DNA of 64,000 nucleotides, taken from NCBI RefSeq assembly GCF_900107925.1, contig NZ_FNUJ01000009.1, positions 310,001 through 374,000 of the forward strand, read 5' to 3'. This DNA is from Amycolatopsis pretoriensis (GTDB taxonomy: Bacteria > Actinomycetota > Actinomycetes > Mycobacteriales > Pseudonocardiaceae). A program made the translations under genes and the position numbers. Below the pieces are notes generated by a model, which had not been told where the DNA came from, did not search any database, and worked only from the letters and a program-made list of their open reading frames with translations. The stretch's first letter is position 1; each line of letters begins with the position of its first letter. Of the stretch, positions 25,212-33,662 are shown piece after piece.

Positions 25212-26930
25212 GTGTCGATGAAATGGGGGACGGCGGCCGCGGCCGCCGTCATAGTCCTGCTCTCCGCGGGGCCCGCCGCCGCGCAGGGGCCGTCGGCCGG
25301 GCCCGTGCTGCCGAACGCGCCTTCCGACCAGGTCAAGAAACCCCAGGAACTGAACGGCCAGGACATCCAGCCGCCCGAGGGCGCCACCGCCGACGTCGCC
25401 CTCAAGATCCTGCGGGACGGCTCCCTCGAAGTCACCGAGCACGTCACCGTCCCCGGTGGCAAGCAGCTCACCTCGCGCGTCCCCCTCAAGGTCTCCGCGA
25501 GCGACGACCAGGACCGCGTCTTCGCCGTCCGGAACATCAAGACCGAGGGCGCCGCGACCAGCCAGCTGACCGGTGACCAGCTCGTCCTCACCTTCGGCGG
25601 CGGCCCGTCCACCGTCACGTACACCGTCGACGGCGCCGTCGCCGACCAGAGCGGCCGCCAGCAGGCCCGCTGGCAGGTCGCCAGCGGCTTCGACACCCCG
25701 CTCGCGAAGCTCACCGCCTCCTTCCTCGCGCCGTCGCCGCGACTGTCCCCTGTGGACTGCTTCGCCGGCCCCATCGGCTCGAGCCAGCGCTGCACGCTCG
25801 CCGAGCTCGACCACACCGGCGTCGTGCGCCTCGAACAGAACGACGTCCGCCCCGGCGACCGCGTCGACCTCCTCGTCGGGCTGCCCGCGGACACCGTCCC
25901 GGCCACCGCGAAGTTCGCCGACGTCGGCCTCTTCGCCACCGCCTTCGCCTTCACGCCGCTGATCGCGATCGCCTTCGCGCTCCTGCTCGTCTTCCTCGTC
26001 GCCGGCGGGCTCTACGTCCGCCGGCGTCGCAAGGAGGACGCGGGCGCCCTCACCGCCACCACCGGCCGGGTCGAGGTGCTGCTGCGCGACGGCGACCGCG
26101 TCTTCTTCGCCAGCCCGGACGGCGTCCTGCCCGGCCAGGTCGGCACGGTCGTCGACGAGACCGTCGACGTCGTCGACATCAGCGCCACCGTCGTCGACCT
26201 CGCCGTTCGCAACTACCTCTGGCTCGCCGAAGTACCGGGGCCCGACTGGCAGATCGCCCGCCGCAACCCGCCGGACGAGCACCTCCACGACTTCGAACGC
26301 GCCGTCTACGAGACGCTGCTGCCGGCCGGCACCGACGCCGTCCTCGTGTCGCAGCTGCGGGCCCGCGGCGCCCTCGACCTGCGCAAGATCAGCGACGCGA
26401 TGTACGCCGACGTCGTCACCAAGCGCTGGTTCTCCCGCCGCCCCGACACCGCCCGCGGCCGGCTGACCTGGCTCGGCGCCGGCATCTTCGCGCTCGGCGC
26501 GGCCGCCACCGCCGTCCTCACCTTCACGGTCGGCGAAGCGCTGCTCGGCGTCGCGGTCGCGCTGGCCGGCCTCGCCGTCGCCGCGGCGGCCGCGCTGCTG
26601 CCCTCGCGCACCGCGCGCGGCCGGGCCCTCGTCGGCCAGGTCCGCGGCCTGCTCGACTACCTGCACACCGCGAAGGCCGAGGACATCCCGCCCGCCGACC
26701 GCGAAATGGTGTTCTCGCGCTCGCTGCCGTACGCGGTCGTGCTGGGCGACACCGAACGCTGGCTCGGCGCCTTCGCCGCGCTCAACCCTGCGTCCGACGG
26801 CGCGGCCGGCCTCTACTGGTACGGCGGCATGGAAGCCGACCACGACCTGCGCCGGTTCGGCACGCACTTCCCGTCCTTCCTCACCGCGCTCGACGGGCTG
26901 CTCACCGCGGCCGGCCGCACCGCCCGCTGA
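25212..26930 (+). CDS. DUF2207 membrane protein, copy 1
   Basis: A 572-residue protein with a signal peptide (AAAAAVIVLLSAGPAAAQ). An extracytoplasmic DUF2207 region contains DVALKILRDGSLEVTEHVTVPGG. A membrane helix (FTPLIAIAFALLLVFLVAGGLYV) is followed by a cytoplasmic part with VVDLAVRNYLWLAEVPGP, two further helices (WLGAGIFALGAAATAVL and LLGVAVALAGLAVAAAAALL) and the family motif EMVFSRSLPYAVVLGDTERWLGAF. Translation may start at GTG 25212 or ATG 25218. The paralogue starts 2 bases after its stop. Function unknown. Confidence 0.88.
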   Translation: MSMKWGTAAAAAVIVLLSAGPAAAQGPSAGPVLPNAPSDQVKKPQELNGQDIQPPEGATADVALKILRDGSLEVTEHVTVPGGKQLTSRVPLKVSASDDQDRVFAVRNIKTEGAATSQLTGDQLVLTFGGGPSTVTYTVDGAVADQSGRQQARWQVASGFDTPLAKLTASFLAPSPRLSPVDCFAGPIGSSQRCTLAELDHTGVVRLEQNDVRPGDRVDLLVGLPADTVPATAKFADVGLFATAFAFTPLIAIAFALLLVFLVAGGLYVRRRRKEDAGALTATTGRVEVLLRDGDRVFFASPDGVLPGQVGTVVDETVDVVDISATVVDLAVRNYLWLAEVPGPDWQIARRNPPDEHLHDFERAVYETLLPAGTDAVLVSQLRARGALDLRKISDAMYADVVTKRWFSRRPDTARGRLTWLGAGIFALGAAATAVLTFTVGEALLGVAVALAGLAVAAAAALLPSRTARGRALVGQVRGLLDYLHTAKAEDIPPADREMVFSRSLPYAVVLGDTERWLGAFAALNPASDGAAGLYWYGGMEADHDLRRFGTHFPSFLTALDGLLTAAGRTAR

Positions 26931-26932
26931 CC

Positions 26933-28456
26933 GTGCTCGCCGGGGCGGTGCTGGCGCTGGTCCTGGCCGCGGCGCCGGACCAGCCGCCGCTGCCGACGGT
27001 GCCGCAGAGCGCCGAGATCCAGCTCAAGGTCGAGCGCGACGGCTCGCTCTCGGTCGCCGAGGCGATCTCGGTGCCGAACGGCGTCACCATGGACCGCCGG
27101 GTCCCGCTGCGGGTCGCCGCCCCGCACCACCGCGACCGCGTCTACGGCGTCCGCGACGTCGTCCTCGAAGACAGCGGGACCGCCCAGGTGGACGCGGACG
27201 CGCTGACCGTCCACCTGACGTCCGGCACGTCGGTCGTCCGGTACACAGTGGACGGTGCCGTCGCCGGCGACCGCGTCACGTGGGAACTGGCCGGCGGCTG
27301 GAGCACCGACCTCAAGTTCATCCGGGCGTCGTTCGCGGCACCCGAGATCCCGACCGCCGTGGACTGCCTGGTCGGCGACTTCCCGTGCGGCGCCGCGCAG
27401 ATCGACCACGCCGGGCTGACCCGGTTCAGCCAGCAGAACCTCGCGGCGGGCGACCGGATGACGGCGACGGTCGAACTGCCCGCCGGCACGGTCCCCGCGA
27501 ACGAAGTCCTGGTTCCCGCCCAGACGATCGCCGGCGCGTTCGTGCTCACGGCCCCGGTCGGCTGGGCGTGGGCGGGCTTCGGCGCGCTCCTGCTGGCCGC
27601 GGCCGCGTGGGTCCTGCTCGCCCGGCGGAGCTTTCACGTGAAAGCTCCGGCCCCAGGTGGGAGCTTTCACGTGAAAGCTACGGGGGAGTTCGCGTCGCCG
27701 GCCGGGGTGCTGCCTGGCCACGTCGGCCTGCTGCTGCACGACCGGGCCGGGCCCGTCGACCTGGCCGCGACCGTGCTGGACCTCGCCGTCCGCAACTACC
27801 TCTGGGTGAGCGACGGCCCCACGCTGACCCGCCGCAACCCCGCCGACGAGCACTTGACGACCTTCGAGCATGCGGTCTTCGACGCCGTCCTGCCCGAGGA
27901 GCCGGTGACCCTCGCCGAGCTGCGGCAGCGGCACGTCGAAGTCCCCCGGGCCGAGCTGCGCGCCGACGTCGTCCGGCGCGGCTGGTTCGCGACGCGGCGG
28001 CTCGGGCGGGCCGGGATCCGGGTCGTCTGCTACGGCGTGTTCCTCACCGTGCTCCTGGCGCTGACCGCCGGGTACGCCCAGCTCGGCGTGATCCTCGCGC
28101 TGGCCGGGGCCGCCGCCGTCGTCGTCTCGGCGACGCTGCCCGCGCGCCGGCACGCGGGCGCCGAGGTCGCGCGGCGGCTGCGCGGCGTCGCCGAAGAACT
28201 GGCCACCACCCGGGCGAAGGACTTCGACAAAACCCAACGTGAAGTGGTGTTCTCGCGTGGCCTCCCGTACGCGCTCGCTCTGGGCGAACTGAGCCCGTGG
28301 GTGGCCGCGTTCGACGGGCTCGAGCACCCGCCGCCGGTCTACTGGCACGACGGCGACATCAGCCCTGACCAGGCCGGATCCTTCGCGACGGCGTTGGCGG
28401 GCACCTTCGCCGCCGCCCACCGCGCCCGTTTCCGAGATGTCGTGAGTGGCAATTAG
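26933..28456 (+). CDS. DUF2207 membrane protein, copy 2, carrying a palindromic insert
   Basis: A 507-residue paralogue of the preceding gene: signal-like start (LAGAVLALVLAAAP), DUF2207 strand region (EIQLKVERDGSLSVAEAISVP), membrane helix ending in LLARR, then VLDLAVRNYLWVSDG and EVVFSRGLPYALALGELSPWVAAF. Directly after the helix, where copy 1 has about 30 residues of linker, this copy has SFHVKA twice, encoded by two TTTCACGTGAAA palindromes. It starts with GTG, 2 bases after copy 1, so the two proteins are probably made together. Its stop codon lies inside a terminator-like inverted repeat. Confidence 0.87.
   Translation: MLAGAVLALVLAAAPDQPPLPTVPQSAEIQLKVERDGSLSVAEAISVPNGVTMDRRVPLRVAAPHHRDRVYGVRDVVLEDSGTAQVDADALTVHLTSGTSVVRYTVDGAVAGDRVTWELAGGWSTDLKFIRASFAAPEIPTAVDCLVGDFPCGAAQIDHAGLTRFSQQNLAAGDRMTATVELPAGTVPANEVLVPAQTIAGAFVLTAPVGWAWAGFGALLLAAAAWVLLARRSFHVKAPAPGGSFHVKATGEFASPAGVLPGHVGLLLHDRAGPVDLAATVLDLAVRNYLWVSDGPTLTRRNPADEHLTTFEHAVFDAVLPEEPVTLAELRQRHVEVPRAELRADVVRRGWFATRRLGRAGIRVVCYGVFLTVLLALTAGYAQLGVILALAGAAAVVVSATLPARRHAGAEVARRLRGVAEELATTRAKDFDKTQREVVFSRGLPYALALGELSPWVAAFDGLEHPPPVYWHDGDISPDQAGSFATALAGTFAAAHRARFRDVVSGN
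27626..27679. repeat. Pair of TTTCACGTGAAA palindromes inside a coding sequence
   Basis: Perfect palindromes of 24 bp (27626-27649) and 18 bp (27662-27679) share the core found between adnA and adnB and after gntP. Both lie in the same reading phase of the DUF2207 copy 2 gene and encode SFHVKA twice. The host frame stays open, so the element was either tolerated as an in-frame linker or arose there. Confidence 0.9.
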
Positions 28457-28482
28457 GGTTCTAACCCGAAATACCACTCACG
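28441..28482. terminator. Nested inverted repeat at the end of DUF2207 copy 2
   Basis: Outer arms CGTGAGTGG (28441-28449) and CCACTCACG (28474-28482) enclose inner arms GGGTT (28456-28460) and AACCC (28463-28467). The left outer arm is coding and the stop codon TAG (28454-28456) is inside the loop region. This is a likely rho-independent-type stem without a T-tract. Confidence 0.65.
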
Positions 28483-28525
28483 AGCCGGGCAGCCGACAGC
28501 CGGTGGGTCGTCGTAGGGTGGGGCC

Positions 28526-29818
28526 ATGGCCGATCCCGAGCTCGTCCGATACACCCTCGACAACGGTCTGCGGGTGGTCCTCGCCCCCGACGCGACCGCG
28601 CCGGTGGTCGGCGTCAGTGTCCACTACGACGTGGGCTTCCGCTCCGAGCCCGAGGGGCGCACCGGTTTCGCGCACCTCTTCGAGCACTTGATGTTCCAGG
28701 GCTCGGAGAGCCTCGAGAAGCTCGCCCACTTCCGGCACGTCCAGTCCAGCGGCGGCACCTTCAACGGGTCCACCCACCCGGACTACACGGACTACTTCGA
28801 GGTGCTGCCGAGCGCCGCGCTCGAACGCGCGCTGTTCCTCGAGGCCGACCGGATGCGCGCGCCGAAGCTGACCGCCGAGAACCTGGCGAACCAGATCGAC
28901 GTCGTCAAGGAGGAGATCCGGCTCAACGTGCTGAACCGGCCCTACGGCGGGTTCCCGTGGATCACCCTGCCGCCGGTGCTGTACTCGACGTTCCCCAACG
29001 CGCACAACGGTTACGGCGGTTTCGAGGACCTCGAGAGCGCGACGGTCGAAGACTGCGCCGCGTTCTTCGACACCTACTACGCGCCGGCGAACGCCGTGCT
29101 CACCGTGGCCGGCGACTTCGAGGTCGACAACGCCAAGAAGCTGATCGAGACGCACTTCGGCGACGTCCCGCACCGGCCCGCGCCGCAGCGGCCGTCGTTC
29201 GCCGAGCCGCTGCCGACCACCGAGCTGCACGGCGAGGTCGAAGACCCGCACGCCCCGCTGCCCGCCCTCGGCATCGGCTACCGGATGCCCGACCCGGTCA
29301 ACGACGTCGACGGCTACCTGGCCTACCTCGTGCTCGCCGGCGTCCTCACCGACGGCGACGGCTCCCGGCTGCAGCAGCGGCTGGTGCACAAGGAGCCCCT
29401 GGTGGTCGACATCGGCGCCGGCGCCGGGCTCTTCGGCCCGTTCGAGGCACGCGACCCCGACACGTTCACCGTCACCCTGATCCACCCGCACGAGGTGCCG
29501 CGCGAGCGCGTGCTCGCCGCGCTGGACGACGAGCTGGAGAAGCTCGCCGAGACCCCGCCGAGCGAGGAGGAGCTGCGCAAGGTCACCGCCCGCTGGACGG
29601 CGAGCCTGCACTCCGAGCACGACCGGCTGGTGTCCCGGACGCTGGCCCTCGGTTCGTTCGAGCTGCTCTACGGCGACGCGTCGCTGGTGTACAAGCTCGC
29701 GGACCGGATGTCCGCCGTCACCTCGGAAGCCGTTTCGGCGGCGGCGAAGGCGCTGCGCCCCGACGCGCGCGCCGTGCTGGTGGTCAAGCCCGCTTCGGAA
29801 GGGAACAACGAGCAGTGA
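28526..29818 (+). CDS. M16-family zinc protease, catalytic subunit
   Basis: A 430-residue protein. The inverted zinc motif HLFEH is at residues 50-54, in GFAHLFEHLMFQGS, and the downstream Glu ligand is in VVKEEIRLN near 130. The YTLDNGLRVVLAPD start and SSGGTFNGSTHPDYTDYFE are conserved in M16B peptidases. Such enzymes degrade peptides, usually as a pair of catalytic and non-catalytic halves. The partner gene overlaps its stop by 3 bases (GTGA). Confidence 0.94.
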   Translation: MADPELVRYTLDNGLRVVLAPDATAPVVGVSVHYDVGFRSEPEGRTGFAHLFEHLMFQGSESLEKLAHFRHVQSSGGTFNGSTHPDYTDYFEVLPSAALERALFLEADRMRAPKLTAENLANQIDVVKEEIRLNVLNRPYGGFPWITLPPVLYSTFPNAHNGYGGFEDLESATVEDCAAFFDTYYAPANAVLTVAGDFEVDNAKKLIETHFGDVPHRPAPQRPSFAEPLPTTELHGEVEDPHAPLPALGIGYRMPDPVNDVDGYLAYLVLAGVLTDGDGSRLQQRLVHKEPLVVDIGAGAGLFGPFEARDPDTFTVTLIHPHEVPRERVLAALDDELEKLAETPPSEEELRKVTARWTASLHSEHDRLVSRTLALGSFELLYGDASLVYKLADRMSAVTSEAVSAAAKALRPDARAVLVVKPASEGNNEQ

Positions 29819-31194
29819 CTTCTGCAACGCACCGCAGTGCGGACGAGATCGGCCGCACCACGCGGGGGCCGCGCCCGCTGCCGCCGCTGGGCGAGCAGCG
29901 CGCCGCCGCGGACCTGTCCCATGTGGACACTTCGTTGTCCAACGGCCTGCGCGTGCTGGCCGTGCGCAAGGCGACCGTGCCGCTGGTCGAGGCCCGGCTG
30001 TGGATCCCGTTCGCGGGCGACGACGCGCTGCACCCGGCCACGGCCGAGGTGCTCGCCGAGACGATCCTGACCGGCACGGCGCGGCGCAACCGCATCGAAA
30101 TCGACGCCGAACTGGCGCTGATCGGCGGCGACATCGGCGCCGGCGTCGACCCGGAACGCCTGGTGCTGACCGGATCCGCGCTCGCCGACAAGCTCCCGAC
30201 GTTCCTCGACGTCCTCGGCGACGTCCTCACCGGAGCGACGTACGCCGACGACGAGATCGCGCGCGAGAAGGAACGGCTCGTCGAGCGGATCGCCGTCTCG
30301 CGCACGCAGCCGCGCACGATCGCGCGGGAGGCGCTGCAGAAGCACCGCTACGGTGACCACCCGGCCACGCGCGAGGTCCCGCGCGCCGAAGACGTCGCGG
30401 TCGTGACGCCGGAGCAGGTCCGGGCGCTGCACCAAGCGTCGGTGCTGCCGCGCGGCGCGGTGCTGGTGCTGGTCGGCGACCTCGACCCCTCGTCGGTGCT
30501 CGGTGACCTGGAGAAGGTGCTCGGCGGCTGGGCGTCCGACCGCTCCGCCGTCCGGCTGCCGCCGCTGCCGGACCTGACCGGGCCGAACGTGCTGCTGGTG
30601 CCGCGCGCCGGGGCCGTGCAGTCGCAGATCCGGCTGTCGGCGCAGACCGTGCCGCGCACCGACCCGGGTTACGCGGCGCTGCAGCTGGCGAACCTGGCCT
30701 ACGGCGGGTACTTCTCGTCGCGGCTGGTGGAGAACATCCGCGAGAACAAGGGGTACACGTACTCCGCGCACTCCGGGTTCGAGTTCACCAACGGCACCGC
30801 GGTGGTCAACGTCGACGCGGACACGGCCACCGAAGCGACCGCGCCGGCGCTGCTGGAGACCCGCTACGAGCTGGGCCGCCTCGGCCAGGTCCCGCCGACC
30901 GGCGACGAGCTGGAGTCGGTGCGGCAGTACGCGATCGGGTCGCTGCTGACGTCGACGTCGTCGCAGTCCGGGCTGGCCGGGCAGGTGCTGGCGCTGGCGT
31001 CGACCGGGCTGGGCCTGGAGTGGCTGAACGAGCACCCGGCGCGGGTGGCGGCGGTGACGGCCGACGAGGTGGCCGAAGCGGCGCTGAAGTTCTTCGCCCC
31101 CAAGCGGTTCACGGGCGTGGTGGTCGGCGACGCGGGTGTGCTGGAGCGCAAGCTGCTGTCCCTGGGCGACGTCGTCGTGGGCGAGCCCGCCTGA
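29815..31194 (+). CDS. M16-family protein, probable non-catalytic subunit
   Basis: A 459-residue M16 fold protein: SLSNGLRVLAVRKATVPLVEARLWIPF at the N-terminus and the C-terminal signature GGYFSSRLVENIRENKGYTYSAHSG, which includes the substrate-binding R/Y segment. At the position of HxxEH the sequence reads LHPATAEVLAE, so zinc cannot be bound in the usual way. This matches heterodimeric M16B pairs in which one subunit only binds substrate. GTG 29815 overlaps the previous stop. Confidence 0.92.
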   Translation: MTSATHRSADEIGRTTRGPRPLPPLGEQRAAADLSHVDTSLSNGLRVLAVRKATVPLVEARLWIPFAGDDALHPATAEVLAETILTGTARRNRIEIDAELALIGGDIGAGVDPERLVLTGSALADKLPTFLDVLGDVLTGATYADDEIAREKERLVERIAVSRTQPRTIAREALQKHRYGDHPATREVPRAEDVAVVTPEQVRALHQASVLPRGAVLVLVGDLDPSSVLGDLEKVLGGWASDRSAVRLPPLPDLTGPNVLLVPRAGAVQSQIRLSAQTVPRTDPGYAALQLANLAYGGYFSSRLVENIRENKGYTYSAHSGFEFTNGTAVVNVDADTATEATAPALLETRYELGRLGQVPPTGDELESVRQYAIGSLLTSTSSQSGLAGQVLALASTGLGLEWLNEHPARVAAVTADEVAEAALKFFAPKRFTGVVVGDAGVLERKLLSLGDVVVGEPA

Positions 31195-32213
31195 TGTCCG
31201 TCCCGTTCTCGCTCGGTTCGCTGCCGACCCTGTCGCGTTCCACTGTGGACCGGCAGGAAGGCCTGCGCACCAACCCGTCGCGGCTGTTGTCGCGCTGGGC
31301 CGACGCCCGGGTCGTCCTGCTGGACGACACCGGGCGCACCCCGGTCGTCGAAGGCACCGCGGTCCTGGCGTTCCGGAAGGCGATCGACTTCGGCGCGGCG
31401 CCCCCGGCGGACGCGGTGTTCCTGGGCGAGTGGCAGGACACGGACTACTGGTCGCTGCCGGGCGGCCCGTCGGGTTCGGCTGACACCGTGAAAATGGCGG
31501 GCAGCTGGGGTTTCGTGGAGGAGGTCCCGCGCGCAGACGGCGAGGTCTGGGTCGACCTGCGCGGCTACGGAGACCTGCTGGACGACACGTCGGCGGGCCT
31601 GTTCACGACGGCGCAGGCGTTGCGCTTTTGGCGTCGCCAGGCCAAGTTCTGCACGCGCTGCGGCCATCCGACGGAGCTGATCCAGTTCGGCTGGGCGAGC
31701 AAGTGCACGAACGACGGCCGCGAGGAGTACCCCCGCACGGACCCGGCGGTGATCTGCCTGGTCCATTCACTGGAGGGCACGAACGGCTCGCACGTGCTGC
31801 TGGCCCGCCAGCCGATCTGGCCGGCGGGGCGGTATTCGGTGCTGGCGGGGTTCGTCGAGGCGGGCGAGTCGCTCGAGGCTTGCGTGGTCCGGGAGATCCG
31901 CGAAGAGGTGGGGGCGGCCGTCTCGGACGTCCGGTACCTCGGCAGCCAGCCGTGGCCGTTCCCGCGGTCCATCATGCTGGGCTTCACGGCGCGGGCGGAC
32001 CGGTCGTTGCCGCTGGTGCCGGCGGATGGGGAGATCGAAGAGGCGCTGTGGGTTTCGCGGGCGGAGGTGCGTGAGGCGTTCGCGAACAGCGCGGTCCGGG
32101 GCGAGGGTTCCAAGCCGACGCCGATCGCCGACGGGGCGGCGGAGATCATCCTGCCGGGGAATTCGTCCATCGCCCGCGTGATGCTCAAGGCCTGGGCGGA
32201 CGCGGAGGAGTAA
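31194..32213 (+). CDS. nudC: NAD(H) pyrophosphatase / RNA deNADding Nudix hydrolase
   Basis: A 339-residue NudC. The Nudix box GFVEAGESLEACVVREIREEVG is complete and is followed by the NudC-specific LGSQPWPFPRSIMLGF, which selects NAD(H). The zinc ribbon shows C153, C156 and C171, but the fourth position reads CTND instead of CxxC, so one ligand is replaced by Asn or Asp. The enzyme cleaves NADH to NMNH and AMP and can remove NAD caps from RNA. The ATG overlaps the previous stop by 1 base. A strong terminator follows. Confidence 0.93.
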   Translation: MSVPFSLGSLPTLSRSTVDRQEGLRTNPSRLLSRWADARVVLLDDTGRTPVVEGTAVLAFRKAIDFGAAPPADAVFLGEWQDTDYWSLPGGPSGSADTVKMAGSWGFVEEVPRADGEVWVDLRGYGDLLDDTSAGLFTTAQALRFWRRQAKFCTRCGHPTELIQFGWASKCTNDGREEYPRTDPAVICLVHSLEGTNGSHVLLARQPIWPAGRYSVLAGFVEAGESLEACVVREIREEVGAAVSDVRYLGSQPWPFPRSIMLGFTARADRSLPLVPADGEIEEALWVSRAEVREAFANSAVRGEGSKPTPIADGAAEIILPGNSSIARVMLKAWADAEE

Positions 32214-32240
32214 CCGCCCGCCACAGAGCGCGACCACGAA

Positions 32241-32270
32241 CGGCCCCGGCTACCCGCCGGGGCCGTTTTC
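32241..32270 (+). terminator. Intrinsic terminator after nudC
   Basis: CGGCCCCGGC (32241-32250) pairs perfectly with GCCGGGGCCG (32256-32265) across a TACCC loop and is followed by TTTTCGTT. It closes the M16-nudC transcript 27 bases after the stop codon. Confidence 0.92.
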
Positions 32271-32344
32271 GTTGCGCCCTGTGCACGTTTCCGCCAAGTA
32301 GCCCAGTCCGGTGGCAAGCGTTACCTCGCCGTTTCAAGAGACCG

Positions 32345-32406
32345 TTGACGGCTGTGCTCCGGCTCACTACAGTCCTGCGAAACCGTCTGTAAAGTATCCT
32401 AATTAA
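32345..32406 (+). promoter_or_regulatory. Promoter and ROK-type operator of the sugar operon
   Basis: TTGACG (32345-32350) and TACAGT (32368-32373) are separated by exactly 17 bases, a good vegetative promoter. Just downstream, GTAAAGTATCCTAATTAA (32389-32406) is an AT-rich site resembling the GGAAACTTTCC-type operators of actinobacterial ROK repressors. Its place between the predicted start of transcription and the GTG at 32422 suits autorepression. Confidence 0.7.
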
Positions 32407-32421
32407 GTCGGGAGCAAGTCA

Positions 32422-33639
32422 GTGCGAGCCGGTAGCCCGCGGATGCTGCGCGAGATCAACGATCGCGCCGCCATCGAGGTCCTCCTTCGGGAGGGGCCGC
32501 TGACGCGTGCCGAACTCGAGCTCGCCATCGGGCTGTCCAAACCCGCCACCGCGCAGCTCATCACCCGGCTCGAACTCGACAACCTCGTCGTGAAAGCCGG
32601 TGTCCGGGGTGGTGGCCGGGGCCCGCGCGCCCAGCTCTGGGCGGCCAACGGCGGTCTCGCCTTCGTCGCCGCCGTCGATCTGACCCCGCACGTCGCCGAC
32701 TTCGTCGTCGCCGATGTCGCCGGGGTCGTGCTCGCCGAACACCGCACGCCGCTGCCCGTGCACGCCGGGGCCGACGTCGTCGGGACCTTCGGCGAAGCAC
32801 TCCAGAAGGTCGCCGGCGACGCCGGGATCAACCGGGAAGACCTGGCCCACGTCGTGATCGGCGCGCAGGGGGCGTTCGATCCGCGGACCGGCCTGCTGTC
32901 CTCCGCTCCGCACATCCCCGGCTGGCTCGGCTTCGACGTCCCGCAGAAGCTCTCCGACGAGCTCGGCGTCGACGTCCTCATCGAGAACGACGTCAACCTC
33001 GTCGCCGTCGAGGAGATGAGCGTCGGACAGGCGCAGGACGTCGACGACTTCGTCATGGTCTGGCTGTCCGAAGGCGTCGGTGGCGCCGTCGTGATCGGGC
33101 GGCGGTTGCTGCGCGGGGCCACCGGTGGCGGCGGTGAGATCGACTGGATGCGCGTACCCGATCCGGCCACAGTGGACACCGGTGACGTCTGGCCCGAGGC
33201 CGGCGCGCGGTTCGGCAACCTCGTCGACTCGCCCGCCATCTGCCGGCTCGCCGCCGCGCACGGCATCGAAGCCGCGACCGCCTGGGATGCCGTGGCGAAA
33301 ACCGGACCGGACCATCCTTTCCGACACGATCTGGCGAGGCGGGTCGCCGGCGGCGTCGCCAACCTCGTCGCCGTCGCCGACCCGCAGCTCGTGCTCCTCT
33401 GCGGCGACACCAGCCGCGCCGGTGGTGAGGTGTTCGCCGCGCTGGTGCAGGAAAAGCTCCACGAACTGGTCCTGCCGCGCACGCCCGTCGGCTGCGCTTC
33501 CGTGCAGGGCAACGCCGTCCGCGCCGGTGCGCTGCAGTCCGCGCTGGCCACCGCCCGTGAGGACGTCTTCGGCGTCGTCACCCCCACGCTCCTCGGGTCG
33601 CAGGCCCGAGGACGAAAGCACCCGTCCCCGACCGAGTAG
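32422..33639 (+). CDS. ROK-family transcriptional regulator
   Basis: A 405-residue repressor. Residues 5-65 form a winged helix (INDRAAIEVLLREGPLTRAELELAIGLSKPATAQLITRLE). The rest is a ROK sugar-binding fold with NDVNLVAVEEM and SEGVGGAVVIGRRLLRGATGGGGEIDWM. The Cys-rich zinc motif of ROK kinases is missing, consistent with a regulator that binds sugar without phosphorylating it. It heads the operon 23 bases before the lipoprotein gene and probably controls it through the operator upstream. Confidence 0.92.
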   Translation: MRAGSPRMLREINDRAAIEVLLREGPLTRAELELAIGLSKPATAQLITRLELDNLVVKAGVRGGGRGPRAQLWAANGGLAFVAAVDLTPHVADFVVADVAGVVLAEHRTPLPVHAGADVVGTFGEALQKVAGDAGINREDLAHVVIGAQGAFDPRTGLLSSAPHIPGWLGFDVPQKLSDELGVDVLIENDVNLVAVEEMSVGQAQDVDDFVMVWLSEGVGGAVVIGRRLLRGATGGGGEIDWMRVPDPATVDTGDVWPEAGARFGNLVDSPAICRLAAAHGIEAATAWDAVAKTGPDHPFRHDLARRVAGGVANLVAVADPQLVLLCGDTSRAGGEVFAALVQEKLHELVLPRTPVGCASVQGNAVRAGALQSALATAREDVFGVVTPTLLGSQARGRKHPSPTE

Positions 33640-33662
33640 ACCGACCGATGAGGAGGAGGGCC

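Noticed and set aside
28478..29827. A 449-codon minus-strand frame opposite the M16 peptidase
   Set aside because: Antisense of a clearly conserved catalytic M16 gene; no recognisable domain.
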